A DNA stretch of 64,000 bases from Pseudomonadota bacterium (GTDB lineage: Bacteria > Pseudomonadota > Alphaproteobacteria > Puniceispirillales > Marisalimonadaceae): NCBI GenBank assembly GCA_028382005.1, contig JAOESH010000001.1:162798-226797 (forward strand). The letters run 5' to 3'. Below the pieces are notes generated by a model. That model was not told where the DNA came from. It made no database searches and saw only the letters and a list, made by a program, of their open reading frames with translations. Made by a program: the position numbers and the translations under genes. Shown one piece after another: positions 26,863-36,895 of this stretch. The stretch's first letter is position 1, and every line of letters starts with the position of its first letter.

Positions 26863-27397
26863 GATATTTTTTTTTATACTTATAATTGGAGCTTCTATGA
26901 TTAATCAAGTTAATGCAAATGTGTATGAGTTTAGCTTTACTTCTATTGATGGCAAAATTATAAAATTAAGTGATTTTAAAGGTAAACCTATTGTAATAAT
27001 TAATACCGCTTCTTTATGTGGATTTACTAATCAATATAGCGGTGTTGAAAAGCTTTTTAAAAATTATGCACATAAGGATTTAACTATCATAGCCGTACCT
27101 TCAAATGACTTTGGTAATCAAGAATTATCTTCTAACAAAGAAGTTAAAGAGTTTTGTACAACAAATTTTAATACATCTTTTTTATTAACAGAAATAACAC
27201 ATATCAAAGGTGATAATGGTCATCCTTTTTTTAATTGGGTAAAAAAAGAGGCAGGCTTTCTTGCTTTCCCAAAATGGAATTTTTATAAGTACTTAATTAA
27301 CAGGGAAGGTGAACTTGTTTCTTGGTATGCAAGCACTACTAAACCGACAGATACAAAAATCATAAAAAATATAGAAAAATTAATTTTAGATAAATAA
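26849..27397 (+). CDS. Glutathione peroxidase family protein, exported
   Basis: Thiol peroxidase of the glutathione peroxidase fold. The peroxidatic residue is Cys57 in NTASLCGFTNQY. The catalytic partners are Gln in VPSNDFGNQE and Trp-Asn in FPKWNFYKYL, followed by the family's usual C-terminus. An N-terminal hydrophobic stretch (about 5-18) ending at NVNA-like residues suggests export to the periplasm, unusual for many bacterial members. The start lies inside the preceding flavoprotein gene (14-base overlap). It is followed directly by a clear intrinsic terminator. Confidence 0.9.
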   Translation: MLISKIFFFILIIGASMINQVNANVYEFSFTSIDGKIIKLSDFKGKPIVIINTASLCGFTNQYSGVEKLFKNYAHKDLTIIAVPSNDFGNQELSSNKEVKEFCTTNFNTSFLLTEITHIKGDNGHPFFNWVKKEAGFLAFPKWNFYKYLINREGELVSWYASTTKPTDTKIIKNIEKLILDK

Positions 27398-27421
27398 AAA
27401 GCCATCTGAAGATGGCTTTTT
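27396..27421. terminator. Intrinsic terminator, bidirectional
   Basis: AAAAAGCCATC, loop TGAA, then GATGGCTTTTT: an 11-bp perfect stem with a GC core. It gives a U-tract on both strands, so it can end the glutathione peroxidase transcript and the convergent BI-1 transcript. It is the only textbook terminator I found in the window. Confidence 0.93.
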
Positions 27422-27438
27422 ATAAATAATTTAAATTT

Positions 27439-28167
27439 TTACTCTCTATTACCCAAAAACATTAACAAAAACTGAAACATTAGAATAAAGTCTAGGTATA
27501 AAGTTAAAGCGCCTAAAACTGATTTTTTATCAGACACTTCATTATTGTCTCCAGCCAAATACATATTTTTAATTTTTTGAGTATCATACGCAGTGAGACC
27601 TGCAAATATCAATACACCAACAATTGAAATTATAAAATCTAATCCTGAAGATGCCATAAATATATTAACAACTTGAGCAATAATAAGACCAAAGACTCCC
27701 ATCATAAGAAAGGATCCTAGCCCTGAAAGTGATTTCTTAGTTGTGTAACCATAAAGAGATAAAGCTGCAAAAGACGCTGCTGTTATAAAAAACACTCTAA
27801 CAACTGATGCACCAGTATAAACAAGTAATAAGGATGAAAGTGAAAGTCCCATTAAACCTGCATATATGTAGAAAAGATTTCTGGCTTTCTGAGAAGACAT
27901 ACTATTAAGTTTTGCAGATATATAGAAAACCATACCCAAAGGTGCTAACATGACCACCCATTTTAGTGGGGATCCATATAACAAATAACCAATTGAGGTA
28001 AGTTCATTTAGTGACGGTCCAACTAAAAAGCTGAGGCCTAAAGCGAAGAAACCAGTAATTGCTAATGCTGTTGTCATATGGTTATAAACACCAAGCATAT
28101 AAGCTCTTAAACCTAAGTCAATTTGAGCAGCTTGGGCATTAGCGCCTGACATAAAACGGTTGTTCAT
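27439..28167 (-). CDS. Bax inhibitor-1/YccA family membrane protein
   Basis: A 242-residue integral membrane protein with seven hydrophobic segments from about residue 30 on. The family hallmarks are YNHMTTALAITGFFAL at the first segment and FAGLTAYDTQKIKNMY near 188-203, which carries the conserved Asp of the proposed pH-sensing pair. Bacterial members such as YccA modulate the FtsH protease or leak calcium. Which applies here is unknown. It is transcribed away from rlmN's end and converges on the shared terminator. Confidence 0.93.
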   Translation of the reverse strand: MNNRFMSGANAQAAQIDLGLRAYMLGVYNHMTTALAITGFFALGLSFLVGPSLNELTSIGYLLYGSPLKWVVMLAPLGMVFYISAKLNSMSSQKARNLFYIYAGLMGLSLSSLLLVYTGASVVRVFFITAASFAALSLYGYTTKKSLSGLGSFLMMGVFGLIIAQVVNIFMASSGLDFIISIVGVLIFAGLTAYDTQKIKNMYLAGDNNEVSDKKSVLGALTLYLDFILMFQFLLMFLGNRE

Positions 28168-28256
28168 GAATAATTTCCTTTTGATCTATAATTAATATTA
28201 ATTATAATATAATACCTAATTATGTTCAAAGCAATAGTTGTATAAACTTTAATATT

Positions 28257-29354
28257 TTAAAGTGAATGAATTGGTACTAATTTATTAATTTGTGACTTTC
28301 TAACTTTTTGAGTTTCCGACTTTAATTGCCCACAAGCTGCATAGATATCTTGTCCCCTTGGTTTTCTTATAGGTGATGCAAACCCTGCATCCATAATTAT
28401 CTTTGCAAATATATCAATATTTTTCTGAGTAGAGGTTTGAAATAGAGATCCAGGCCATGGATTAAATGGAATCAAATTAATTTTAGATGGAATGCCTTTA
28501 ATTAATTTAATAAGGTTTATTGCATCTTCTTTAGTGTCATTAATATCCTTCAACATAACATATTCCCATGTAATTCTTCTTGAGTTAGATAAAATAGGAT
28601 AATTTCGACATGCATCTATTAAATTTTCTAAATTATATTTTTTGTTTATGGGCACTAACTTATCTCTAAGTTCGTCATTGACTGCATGCAGCGAAATAGC
28701 TAAATTAACTCCGAGGTCTGATCCTGTTTTTTCAATCATTGGAATTATTCCAGAAGTTGAAAGAGTAATACGTCTTCTAGATAGAGAAATACCGTCATCT
28801 GACATCATAATTTTTATGGCTTTACTTACCTCTTTGTAATTCAATAAAGGCTCACCCATTCCCATCATAACAACATTAGTAACTTTTCTGTTGTTTTTTC
28901 CAGATGGCCAATCATCTAAATGATCCATAACTAACATTAGTTGGCCAAGAATTTCACTTGAAGTTAAGTTTCTTACTAAAGCTTGAGTGCCAGTATGACA
29001 AAAAGTACAATTTAGTGTGCAGCCTACCTGACTAGATAAGCAGACAGTTCCTCTATCATCCTGAGGTATAAAGACAGTTTCAACTTCTGAGTTATCTTTC
29101 AGTTTTATTAACCATTTTATTGTACCGTCTTTACTCTTTTGAATTTCCGTAATTTCTGGACGGGATATTACTGATAACTGATTTAGCAAATTTCTTGTAG
29201 ATTTAGCTATGTTAGTCATATCATCAAAAGAACTAAGTCCAAAACAGTAAATCCACCTCCAAAGCTGAGTGGCTCTAAATTTTGGTAGTTCATTTAAGGC
29301 GCAAAACTCTTGTAGTTGTTCAAAACTTAAATCTATCAGATCTTGTTTAAACAT
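28257..29354 (-). CDS. rlmN: 23S rRNA/tRNA adenine-C2 methyltransferase RlmN
   Basis: Radical SAM enzyme that methylates A2503 of 23S rRNA and A37 of some tRNAs. The 365 residues carry Cys112-x3-Cys116-x2-Cys119 ([12 protein letters not shown]), [10 protein letters not shown] near 173-182, and the catalytic Cys341 in AACGQL. Its 29-base gap to the upstream IalB-like gene suggests co-transcription, an order also common in Alphaproteobacteria. Confidence 0.96.
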   Translation of the reverse strand: MFKQDLIDLSFEQLQEFCALNELPKFRATQLWRWIYCFGLSSFDDMTNIAKSTRNLLNQLSVISRPEITEIQKSKDGTIKWLIKLKDNSEVETVFIPQDDRGTVCLSSQVGCTLNCTFCHTGTQALVRNLTSSEILGQLMLVMDHLDDWPSGKNNRKVTNVVMMGMGEPLLNYKEVSKAIKIMMSDDGISLSRRRITLSTSGIIPMIEKTGSDLGVNLAISLHAVNDELRDKLVPINKKYNLENLIDACRNYPILSNSRRITWEYVMLKDINDTKEDAINLIKLIKGIPSKINLIPFNPWPGSLFQTSTQKNIDIFAKIIMDAGFASPIRKPRGQDIYAACGQLKSETQKVRKSQINKLVPIHSL

Positions 29355-29383
29355 ACCTATCTACCTTCTTCAATTCCTAACCT

Positions 29384-29911
29384 TCATAAACAACTTTTGT
29401 CTATAAGACTAAGAGCTTTTGTAAAACCTGATAATGAATATGTATCTATAACTTTATTACCAGGAGAGGAAGTTCCTGTTACGATTAGTTTTTTGCCTTT
29501 TCTCATAGATTGCACTAAATACCTGTCTTGTTTTGAGCTTTCAGACCATGCCCTATCATCTACTGGAAATAATTTTGTTTTCTTTCCATCCACATCAAAT
29601 ATTACATCATGGTTTCTTTTGAAGTTAAAACCAGCTATAACTGAGACTTCATGATTAGCACCTCCTTTTGTGTTAGTTACAAAAATGTATGGCTTACCAC
29701 GATTTTCTTTATTAAATTTGCCGACAGTCTTTATTGGTTCAGAAGTTATATAACAAGTTTTACTTTTTTTCATTTTAGTAGAGTAAGCTTTCCAATATTT
29801 TTTAGAACCTAAAAGTTTAGTTTCTGCAGAAACAATATTAGAAAATGAAAAAGTTAACAGAACAAATATTAACAAAATATTTTTTTTAAAATTCTTCATA
29901 ATAAATCTCAC
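29384..29911 (-). CDS. Invasion-associated locus B (IalB)-like exported protein
   Basis: A 175-residue periplasmic protein of the alphaproteobacterial IalB family. Its role outside Bartonella is undefined. The signal peptide spans about 1-29 (basic MRFIMKNFKKN, hydrophobic core, cleavage after VSA). The conserved core includes WKAYSTKMKKSKTCYITSEP and a second Cys in the final residues that may form a disulfide with the first. A second in-frame ATG at 29899 (MKNFKK) would give an equally good signal peptide. It precedes rlmN. Confidence 0.82.
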   Translation of the reverse strand: MRFIMKNFKKNILLIFVLLTFSFSNIVSAETKLLGSKKYWKAYSTKMKKSKTCYITSEPIKTVGKFNKENRGKPYIFVTNTKGGANHEVSVIAGFNFKRNHDVIFDVDGKKTKLFPVDDRAWSESSKQDRYLVQSMRKGKKLIVTGTSSPGNKVIDTYSLSGFTKALSLIDKSCL

Positions 29912-30211
29912 TTTTTTGCATCTAACATATGCAATAATCTGACCAATAAATATTTATTCCAAAGTGAAATAGTAATAAATTTTTTAAGAACATTCTCAAT
30001 TACACGTTTGAGTTAAATTAACAATAATTAACAAAACTGACAACTGTTAAAATTGAACTAATACGATTTTTTTGTTACAAAAAGTAAAAAATGACGTAAA
30101 TATGAGACAGATTTATTGTCTATTATATTTAAATTAATTTATTATATAAAAAATTTATTAATAACCAAAGTGATTTGTTAATAAATTAATGAATAAAATT
30201 AAGGAAAAAAA
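29912..30211. other. 300-base divergent intergenic region, ialB-like/argG
   Basis: AT-rich DNA that should hold the promoters of the IalB-like gene (left) and argG (right). Small inverted repeats occur (TTGCAT with ATGCAA near 29917-29934, TTATTAA with TTAATAA near 30160-30185), but none is long or GC-supported enough to call. AAGGA lies about seven bases before the argG ATG. No RNA gene or riboswitch recognised. Confidence 0.5.
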
Positions 30212-31438
30212 ATGACTAAAAAAAATTCTAACATCAATAAAGTGGTTTTAGCTTATTCTGGTGGACTTGATACATCAGTGATTTTAAAATGGCTTCAAGA
30301 CACTTATGACTGTGATGTTGTTACTTTTACTGCTGACATTGGTCAAGGCGAAGAGGTAGGGCCAGCAAAACAAAAAGCAGAAATGCTTGGAGTAAAAGAA
30401 ATCTATATAGATGACTTAAAAGAGGAATTTGTTAAGGATTTTGTATTTCCTATGTTTAGAGCAAATGCTTTATATGAAGGTATTTATTTGCTAGGCACCT
30501 CAATTGCAAGGCCCTTAATCGCCAAACGACAAATTGAAATAGCTAATTTAACTAATGCTGATGCTGTTTCTCATGGAGCTACCGGGAAGGGTAATGACCA
30601 AGTAAGGTTTGAAATTGGATACTATAGCTTAAAACCAGATATAAAAGTAATTTCACCATGGAGAGAATGGGACTTAACTAGTAGAACCAGCTTAATAAAT
30701 TATGCTGAAAAAAACCAAATACCCGTTCCTAAAGATAAAAGAGGTGAGGCGCCCTTTAGTGTAGATGCGAATCTATTACATATATCTGCTGAAGGTAAAA
30801 TCTTAGAGGATCCATGGATTGAACCAGAAGAATTTGTCTATTCAAGAACAAAGTCACCTTTTGATGCACCTGACAAAGTAACTGAAATAGAATTAGAATT
30901 TTTAAATGGAGATCCTATTGCTTTAAATAAGAAAACTTTTTCTCCTGCGTCAATACTTCATGAATTAAATATTTTAGGTGGTAATAATGGTATAGGAAGA
31001 ATTGATCTAGTTGAAAATAGATTTGTTGGGATGAAATCAAGAGGAATTTATGAGACCCCAGGCGGTACTATTTTATTTCATATGCGAAGAGCTATTGAAT
31101 CTATTACTTTGGATAAAGGCGCCGCTCACCTTAAAGATGAGTTAATGCCTAAATATGCTGAGCTAATTTATAATGGCTTTTGGTTTTCACCTGAAAGAAC
31201 CATGTTACAAGCTGCAATAGATGCAAGTCAAAAAAATGTCTCTGGTACAGTAAGAGCAAAGCTTTACAAAGGGAATGTCATAATTACTGGTAGAAAATCA
31301 CCATTTTCATTATACAGCGAAAGCCTAGTAACATTTGAAGAAGGGTCAGCTGACTACAATCATTCTGATGCTGAAGGTTTTATTAAATTAAATGCGCTGA
31401 GATTGAGAGTAAAGAAAATGATTGAAACTTCTAACTAA
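30212..31438 (+). CDS. argG: Argininosuccinate synthase
   Basis: Joins citrulline and aspartate using ATP in arginine biosynthesis. The 408 residues begin after a short polar leader with the PP-loop [15 protein letters not shown] near 12-26. [15 protein letters not shown] is near 119-133, and the conserved [10 protein letters not shown] stretch is near the C-terminus. argF and argD are 15 kb away, and argH is not in the window. AAGGA precedes the ATG. It ends six bases from a convergent small gene. Confidence 0.97.
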   Translation: MTKKNSNINKVVLAYSGGLDTSVILKWLQDTYDCDVVTFTADIGQGEEVGPAKQKAEMLGVKEIYIDDLKEEFVKDFVFPMFRANALYEGIYLLGTSIARPLIAKRQIEIANLTNADAVSHGATGKGNDQVRFEIGYYSLKPDIKVISPWREWDLTSRTSLINYAEKNQIPVPKDKRGEAPFSVDANLLHISAEGKILEDPWIEPEEFVYSRTKSPFDAPDKVTEIELEFLNGDPIALNKKTFSPASILHELNILGGNNGIGRIDLVENRFVGMKSRGIYETPGGTILFHMRRAIESITLDKGAAHLKDELMPKYAELIYNGFWFSPERTMLQAAIDASQKNVSGTVRAKLYKGNVIITGRKSPFSLYSESLVTFEEGSADYNHSDAEGFIKLNALRLRVKKMIETSN

Positions 31439-31443
31439 ATCAC

Positions 31444-31671
31444 CTATTCCACACAAACAGGTCCTATTGAACCATCATAAGATAATTGCTTCAAAACAAC
31501 CTTATCATTTTGCGCTAAAACATAGGTATTTTTTAACTTTCCAGATTGACAATCTACAGAATTAACAAAGCTATATTCAAATTTACCTGACTTTGAAGCC
31601 TTTATTAAAAAATTTTTAACATGTGGTTCTTGCAAGGTTAATAAAGAGTAAAGCGCTATAAAAAATATCAT
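31444..31671 (-). CDS. Small uncharacterised protein (75 residues), possibly exported
   Basis: Not recognised. An AAGGAG ribosome site lies seven bases before the ATG at 31671, which argues for a real gene. A short hydrophobic start (MIFFIALYSLLTL) is too brief for a confident signal peptide but could be one. Two Cys (DCQSGK near 40-45 and PVCVE at the end) may pair. The sequence has strand-like alternation, as in small periplasmic beta proteins. It lies in the gap between argG and the divergent quinone reductase. Confidence 0.6.
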   Translation of the reverse strand: MIFFIALYSLLTLQEPHVKNFLIKASKSGKFEYSFVNSVDCQSGKLKNTYVLAQNDKVVLKQLSYDGSIGPVCVE

Positions 31672-31775
31672 ATTTGTCTCCTTTTATTTTTATATACTCT
31701 TACTAATGAATGGCTATAATATGACAAATCAAGACAAAATTATGGCATGATATAATTTGAATTAGGAAAAGAAAT

Positions 31776-32792
31776 ATGAGTCAAAATCAATTTGAAATAC
31801 CAAAAGAAATGCATGCTGTTGAAATTTTAGAGTTTGGCGGCCCAGAAAAATTAAAAATGTGTGTCAGACCTATTCCTAAAATTTTAAATGATCAAGTTTT
31901 AATAAAAGTTTCTTTTGCTGGGGTCAATAGGCCAGATCTATTACAAAGGCAAGGTAATTACAAAGTTCCAGATACAGCGTCTGATATCCCTGGACTAGAA
32001 GTTTCTGGAACTATTGTTGACCTTAAAAACTCTAATGACAATTTTTATATAGGTGATAAAGTCTGTGCGCTATGCCACGGAGGAGGATATGCTGAATATG
32101 TGGCAGTTGATATTGGCCATTGTATGAAAATTCCTAAAACTTACTCGATGCAAGAAGCTGCATGCATACCTGAAACGTTTATCACAGTATGGAGTAATTT
32201 ATTTATTCGAGGAAAATTGAAAGTTAATGATAAAGTCCTTATCCACGGTGGTGCAAGCGGAATAGGTACTACGGCAATTCAATTAGCAAAAAGTTTTGGA
32301 GCAACAGTATATGCAACTGCAGGAAATGAAAAGAAATGTTTGGCGGTAGAAAAAATTGGTGCTTCAAAATGTATTAACTACAAAACAATGCAGTTTGAAG
32401 ATGAGATAATTAAACTGACTAACGGCAAAGGCGTTGATGTAATACTAGATATGGTAGCTGGAAGTTACGTTCCTAGAAATTTGAAATGTTTAAGCTCTGA
32501 TGGCAGATTAATTATAATTGCTGTTCAAGGCGGCATCAAAGATGAAGTTAATTTTGCAAATATTATGATTAAAAGGCAAACAATAACTGGATCCACATTA
32601 AGACCTCAATCAAGCAATTCTAAATCAGAGTATGTTGAAAGTCTTATAAAAGGAGCTTGGGAATGGCTTGAATCAAAAAAAATAAGACCTGTTATTCAAA
32701 AAGAATTTGATTTAAGTCAGGCAAGCGATGCTCATAAAGCTTTGGAAGATGGCGATCATATTGGAAAGTTTATTATGAAAGTTTCTTCTTAG
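31776..32792 (+). CDS. NAD(P)H quinone oxidoreductase, PIG3/zeta-crystallin type (MDR superfamily)
   Basis: A 338-residue zinc-independent medium-chain reductase that reduces quinones or enones with NADPH. The N-terminal catalytic fold has FAGVNRPDLLQRQGNY near 47-62, a PIG3 subgroup signature. The Rossmann motif is HGGASGIGTTAIQLAKSFGA near 156-175, read in parts as GGASGIGTTAIQLA then KSFGA. GSTLRPQS near 275 is also typical of the PIG3 group. It ends six bases from the convergent prpE. Confidence 0.9.
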   Translation: MSQNQFEIPKEMHAVEILEFGGPEKLKMCVRPIPKILNDQVLIKVSFAGVNRPDLLQRQGNYKVPDTASDIPGLEVSGTIVDLKNSNDNFYIGDKVCALCHGGGYAEYVAVDIGHCMKIPKTYSMQEAACIPETFITVWSNLFIRGKLKVNDKVLIHGGASGIGTTAIQLAKSFGATVYATAGNEKKCLAVEKIGASKCINYKTMQFEDEIIKLTNGKGVDVILDMVAGSYVPRNLKCLSSDGRLIIIAVQGGIKDEVNFANIMIKRQTITGSTLRPQSSNSKSEYVESLIKGAWEWLESKKIRPVIQKEFDLSQASDAHKALEDGDHIGKFIMKVSS

Positions 32793-32797
32793 CCACC

Positions 32798-34684
32798 TCA
32801 ATATCCTAATGGTTTTATAGCATCTCTAATTTCGTCAAAGACTAAGGGATTGTCTACAGTGGCTGGCATTTCCCAATCTACTTTATCGACAATTTTTCTG
32901 ATAGTGGCTCTGAGTATTTTTCCTGAACGAGTCTTTGGAAGAGCAGAGACAACCGCTACTGATTTAAATGCCGCTACTGGACCTATCTGAGCTCTTACTA
33001 AATCTATAATTTCTTTACAAACAACTTCGTTAGTTTTGTTGCATCCATTATTTAAACACACAAGACCTAAAGGAACTTGTCCTTTAAGGTTATCTAACAC
33101 ACCAACAACAGCGCATTCAGCTACATCAGCGTGGTTTGAGACAGCTTCTTCCATCGCTCCCGTTGATAATCTATGACCTGCAACATTGATTACATCGTCA
33201 GTTCTAGACATTATGTATAAATACCCGTCTTCATCCTGATATCCCGCATCACCTGTTTCGTAGTATCCAGGGAAAGTTGACAAATATGACTCTATATACC
33301 TATTATCTGCATTCCATAGGGTAGGGAAAGAACCTGGAGGTAAAGGTAGCTTAATTGCAACAGCTCCTAAAGTACCCGGGCTAACTTCTGTTCCATGTTC
33401 AGATAAAACTTGAACATCATAACCTGGCATAGCTAATGTTGGAGATCCTATTTTAATAGGCAAAATTTCTATACCCAAAGGGTTTGCAGCAATAGGCCAA
33501 CCTGTTTCTGTCTGCCACCAATTATCTATAACTGGAATTTTTAGTTTGTTTTCTAGCCAGAGAACTGTGTCAGGATCAGCTCTTTCTCCAGCAAGGAATA
33601 AAGTTTTGAAATTAGTTAAGTCAAAATTTTTAATAAATTTACCATCAGGATCGTCTTTTTTTATTGCCCTTAAAGCTGTAGGCGCAGTAAACAGTACTTT
33701 TACTTTATATTCAGATATAATTCTCCAAAAAGTTCCTGCATCAGGTGTTCCAATTGGTTTTCCTTCAAATAAAACAGTAGTACAACCATGAAATAAGGGT
33801 GCATAAACGATATAAGAATGACCAACCACCCAGCCTATATCTGAAGCAGCCCAATAAACATCCCCAACTTCCACATTATAAATGTTTTTCATAGACCATT
33901 TTAATGATACGGCATGACCTCCATTATCTCTAACTACTCCCTTTGGCTTTCCGGTTGTGCCTGAAGTATAAAGAATATAAAGAGGATCAGTTGCGCTTAC
34001 TTCTATAGGATTAGCTAATGGAACATCTTTAATCGCATCAAACCAATCTATGTCTTGATTAGTATCAAGGTCTACTTTCAAAGCATCACGTTGAAATATA
34101 ATACATTTATTTACTTTATGCTTAGCTATTTCAATAGCTTTATTTAAGAGTGGTTTGTATTCAATTATTTTATTAGGCTCATGTCCACAAGAAGCTGAAA
34201 TTATTATTTTTGGTTTACAGTCGTCAATACGAATAGCCAATTCATTTGACGCAAATCCACCAAAAACTACAGAATGAACAGCACCAATTCTAGCACAGGC
34301 TAACATAGACACTATTGCTTCAGGTATCATAGGCATATAAATAATTACACGATCTCCTTTTTTGACACCTTGATTTAAAAGCGCTCCTGCAAATTGAGAT
34401 ACTTGATACTGCAACTGTGAGTATGATATTTTTCTTTTTACATTTGTTATTGGACTATCATAAATAATTGCATCTTGTTCACCTCTGCCAGCAATGACAT
34501 GTCTGTCTATAGCGTTATAACTTGTATTCAATGTGGCTTCTGGAAACCATTTATAAAAAGGAGCATTTGTATCATCCAAAATTTTACTTGGCTTTGTCTT
34601 CCAAACAATATCCTCACTCTGAATTTTCCAAAATTGAATTTGATTTTTTTTCCAACTTTCATAGACATTTTTAAAGCTTGCCAA
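32798..34684 (-). CDS. prpE: Propionate--CoA ligase (acyl-CoA synthetase)
   Basis: Activates propionate to propionyl-CoA with ATP through an acyl-adenylate. The 628 residues match PrpE rather than Acs in length and N-terminus. Adenylate-forming motifs are YTSGTTGKPKGVVRD near 240-254 and TRSGKILR with the C-terminal catalytic Lys. The GGHA following the first motif is typical of PrpE. Downstream of methylmalonyl-CoA mutase and propionyl-CoA carboxylase on the same strand, it completes a route from propionate to succinyl-CoA. The 23-base gap from the mutase suggests one transcript. Confidence 0.92.
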   Translation of the reverse strand: MASFKNVYESWKKNQIQFWKIQSEDIVWKTKPSKILDDTNAPFYKWFPEATLNTSYNAIDRHVIAGRGEQDAIIYDSPITNVKRKISYSQLQYQVSQFAGALLNQGVKKGDRVIIYMPMIPEAIVSMLACARIGAVHSVVFGGFASNELAIRIDDCKPKIIISASCGHEPNKIIEYKPLLNKAIEIAKHKVNKCIIFQRDALKVDLDTNQDIDWFDAIKDVPLANPIEVSATDPLYILYTSGTTGKPKGVVRDNGGHAVSLKWSMKNIYNVEVGDVYWAASDIGWVVGHSYIVYAPLFHGCTTVLFEGKPIGTPDAGTFWRIISEYKVKVLFTAPTALRAIKKDDPDGKFIKNFDLTNFKTLFLAGERADPDTVLWLENKLKIPVIDNWWQTETGWPIAANPLGIEILPIKIGSPTLAMPGYDVQVLSEHGTEVSPGTLGAVAIKLPLPPGSFPTLWNADNRYIESYLSTFPGYYETGDAGYQDEDGYLYIMSRTDDVINVAGHRLSTGAMEEAVSNHADVAECAVVGVLDNLKGQVPLGLVCLNNGCNKTNEVVCKEIIDLVRAQIGPVAAFKSVAVVSALPKTRSGKILRATIRKIVDKVDWEMPATVDNPLVFDEIRDAIKPLGY

Positions 34685-34707
34685 TTATTTCTCCCTAAAA
34701 TAACTAG

Positions 34708-36888
34708 TTAATTATTAGTCCTAAACTTTCTATAATTATGCATTCTTATTAATTGTTCAGATGCTTTGTTAATTGTCGTAGATGCAGCATAAGGAACTGA
34801 TGTTCCAGGACCAAATATAGCAGAAACGCCAGCGTCATATAAGAAATCATAATCTTGAGCAGGTATTACACCTCCGCAGACTACAAGAATATCTTCAGTT
34901 TGCCTTTTCTTAAGTTCATCTATCAACTCAGGTATTAATGTTTTATGACCCGCTGCCAGAGAAGATACACCAATGACATGCACACCCAAATTTATAGCCA
35001 TTTCGACTGCCTCTGTCGGTGTTTGGAACAAATTGCCAATTTCAACATTAAAGCCAATATCTGTAAATGCTGACGCTATCACTTTGGCCCCTCTATCGTG
35101 ACCATCTTGTCCTAACTTGGCCATAAAGATTTTAGGGCTTTCACCAGCAATTTTTTTAAAATTAGCAAGAGCTTTATCAACTTCTACAAAATCTTCTTTG
35201 TTAGTGTACGTATTTTTATAAATATTTTTTACAACTTCTTGCTTAACACCATAACGACCATAAATTTCTTCCAAAGCATATGATACTTCTCCAACAGTTG
35301 CTCTTGCTCGCATTGCAACTATGGTAAGATCAAGTAAGTTTCCTGAGTTCTCTTTTGCAGCTTTCTTTAAATTATTTAAAGTAAAGCACACTTCATCATA
35401 ATTTCTTTTACTTTTTATATTTTTTAATTTTTCAATTTGTTCTTCACGCACAGCGTTGTTGTCTATATCAAGAACTTCTATAGGATCTTGCTGTTTAGAC
35501 TTAAATTTATTGACACCAACTATTACCTGTTCTCCAGAATCTATTTTTGCTTGGCGCTTTGTGGCTGAAATTTCAATTTCAGACTTAGGAAACCCTTCAA
35601 TAACTGCAACCGTCATACCTCCCATATCTTCAATTTTTTCAATCAATTCATTTGCTTTATCTATTAACTCTTTTGTCATGTTTTCAACAAAATAACTGCC
35701 AGCTAGTGGGTCAATAGTGTCAGTAATTCCAGATTCATTTTGAAGAATTAATTGCGTATTTCTTGCTATTTTTGCTGAAAAATCTGTAGGCAACCCTATA
35801 GCCTCGTCAAATGAATTTGTATGAAGTGACTGTGTTCCACCCAGAGTAGCAGCTAATGCCTCAATAGTTGTTCTAATTATATTATTATACGGGTCTTGCT
35901 CTTGAAGACTTGCACCGGAGGTCTGGCAATGAGTTCTTAACATTTGTGATTTTGGGTTATTACAATTAAATAACTTTTTAGTCCACTCTGACCATAAATA
36001 ACGCGCAGCTCTAAGCTTTGCTGCTTCCATAAAAAAGTTCATGCCTATAGCAAAAAAAAATGATAATCTTGGAGCAAAATCATCTACTAGCAAACCTGTA
36101 TTTGTGGCTGCTCTAATATACTCAATACCATCTGCAATTGTAAAAGCTAACTCTTGAACAAGTGAAGCACCAGCTTCTTGCATATGATAACCAGAAATAG
36201 ATATAGAATTAAATTTAGGCATTTTCTTGGACGTGAAGTTAATTATATCAGAAACAATTCTCATCGATGGATCTGGAGGATAAATATAAGTATTCCTTAC
36301 CATAAACTCTTTTAAAATATCATTTTGAATAGTTCCACTTAACTCTTCAACATCAACACCTTGCTCTTCTGCTGCTACAATATATCCAGCTAAAATTGGG
36401 AGTACGGCCCCGTTCATTGTCATTGAAACTGACATTTCATCAAGAGGTATCCCCTCGAACAAAATTTTCATATCTTCAACGCTATCAATCGCAACGCCAG
36501 CCTTACCCACGTCACCATGAACTCTTTCATGATCTGAATCATAGCCCCTATGTGTGGCTAGATCAAAAGCAACTGATAAACCTTTTTGACCAGACGCCAA
36601 GTTTTTTTTATAAAACTGATTAGATTCTGTTGCAGTTGAGAACCCTGCATACTGCCTGATAGTCCATGGTCTTCCAGTATACATCGAAGCTTTTGGTCCT
36701 CTTAAAAAAGGTTCAGTGCCTGGATATGAATGAAGGTGATGTATATTTTTTATATCATCTGAAGTGTATAACGGTTTAATATTTATTCCTTCTGGAGTTT
36801 CAATAAATATTCCGTCAATATCTTGCTTTTTAAGCTCATTAAGAGCATTTCTTTTCCAATTTTCTAAGTTAGAATTGTCATTAGCCAT
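34708..36888 (-). CDS. scpA: Methylmalonyl-CoA mutase
   Basis: Adenosylcobalamin enzyme that converts (R)-methylmalonyl-CoA to succinyl-CoA. The 726 residues are the homodimer/large-subunit type with both domains. The catalytic barrel includes the substrate-binding [11 protein letters not shown] near 34-44, the [11 protein letters not shown] stretch, and [13 protein letters not shown]. The C-terminal cobalamin domain has Asp595-Gly-His597-Asp-Arg-Gly600, the base-off B12 motif. It sits between pccA (7 bases upstream) and prpE. No meaB chaperone gene is adjacent, which is unusual for a complete module. The organism must obtain B12. Confidence 0.96.
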   Translation of the reverse strand: MANDNSNLENWKRNALNELKKQDIDGIFIETPEGINIKPLYTSDDIKNIHHLHSYPGTEPFLRGPKASMYTGRPWTIRQYAGFSTATESNQFYKKNLASGQKGLSVAFDLATHRGYDSDHERVHGDVGKAGVAIDSVEDMKILFEGIPLDEMSVSMTMNGAVLPILAGYIVAAEEQGVDVEELSGTIQNDILKEFMVRNTYIYPPDPSMRIVSDIINFTSKKMPKFNSISISGYHMQEAGASLVQELAFTIADGIEYIRAATNTGLLVDDFAPRLSFFFAIGMNFFMEAAKLRAARYLWSEWTKKLFNCNNPKSQMLRTHCQTSGASLQEQDPYNNIIRTTIEALAATLGGTQSLHTNSFDEAIGLPTDFSAKIARNTQLILQNESGITDTIDPLAGSYFVENMTKELIDKANELIEKIEDMGGMTVAVIEGFPKSEIEISATKRQAKIDSGEQVIVGVNKFKSKQQDPIEVLDIDNNAVREEQIEKLKNIKSKRNYDEVCFTLNNLKKAAKENSGNLLDLTIVAMRARATVGEVSYALEEIYGRYGVKQEVVKNIYKNTYTNKEDFVEVDKALANFKKIAGESPKIFMAKLGQDGHDRGAKVIASAFTDIGFNVEIGNLFQTPTEAVEMAINLGVHVIGVSSLAAGHKTLIPELIDELKKRQTEDILVVCGGVIPAQDYDFLYDAGVSAIFGPGTSVPYAASTTINKASEQLIRMHNYRKFRTNN

Positions 36889-36895
36889 TTGGACC

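Noticed and set aside
28187-28206. 20-bp perfect palindrome TATAATTAAT/ATTAATTATA upstream of the BI-1 gene
   Set aside because: It is made only of A and T in very AT-rich DNA, so symmetry is likely by chance.
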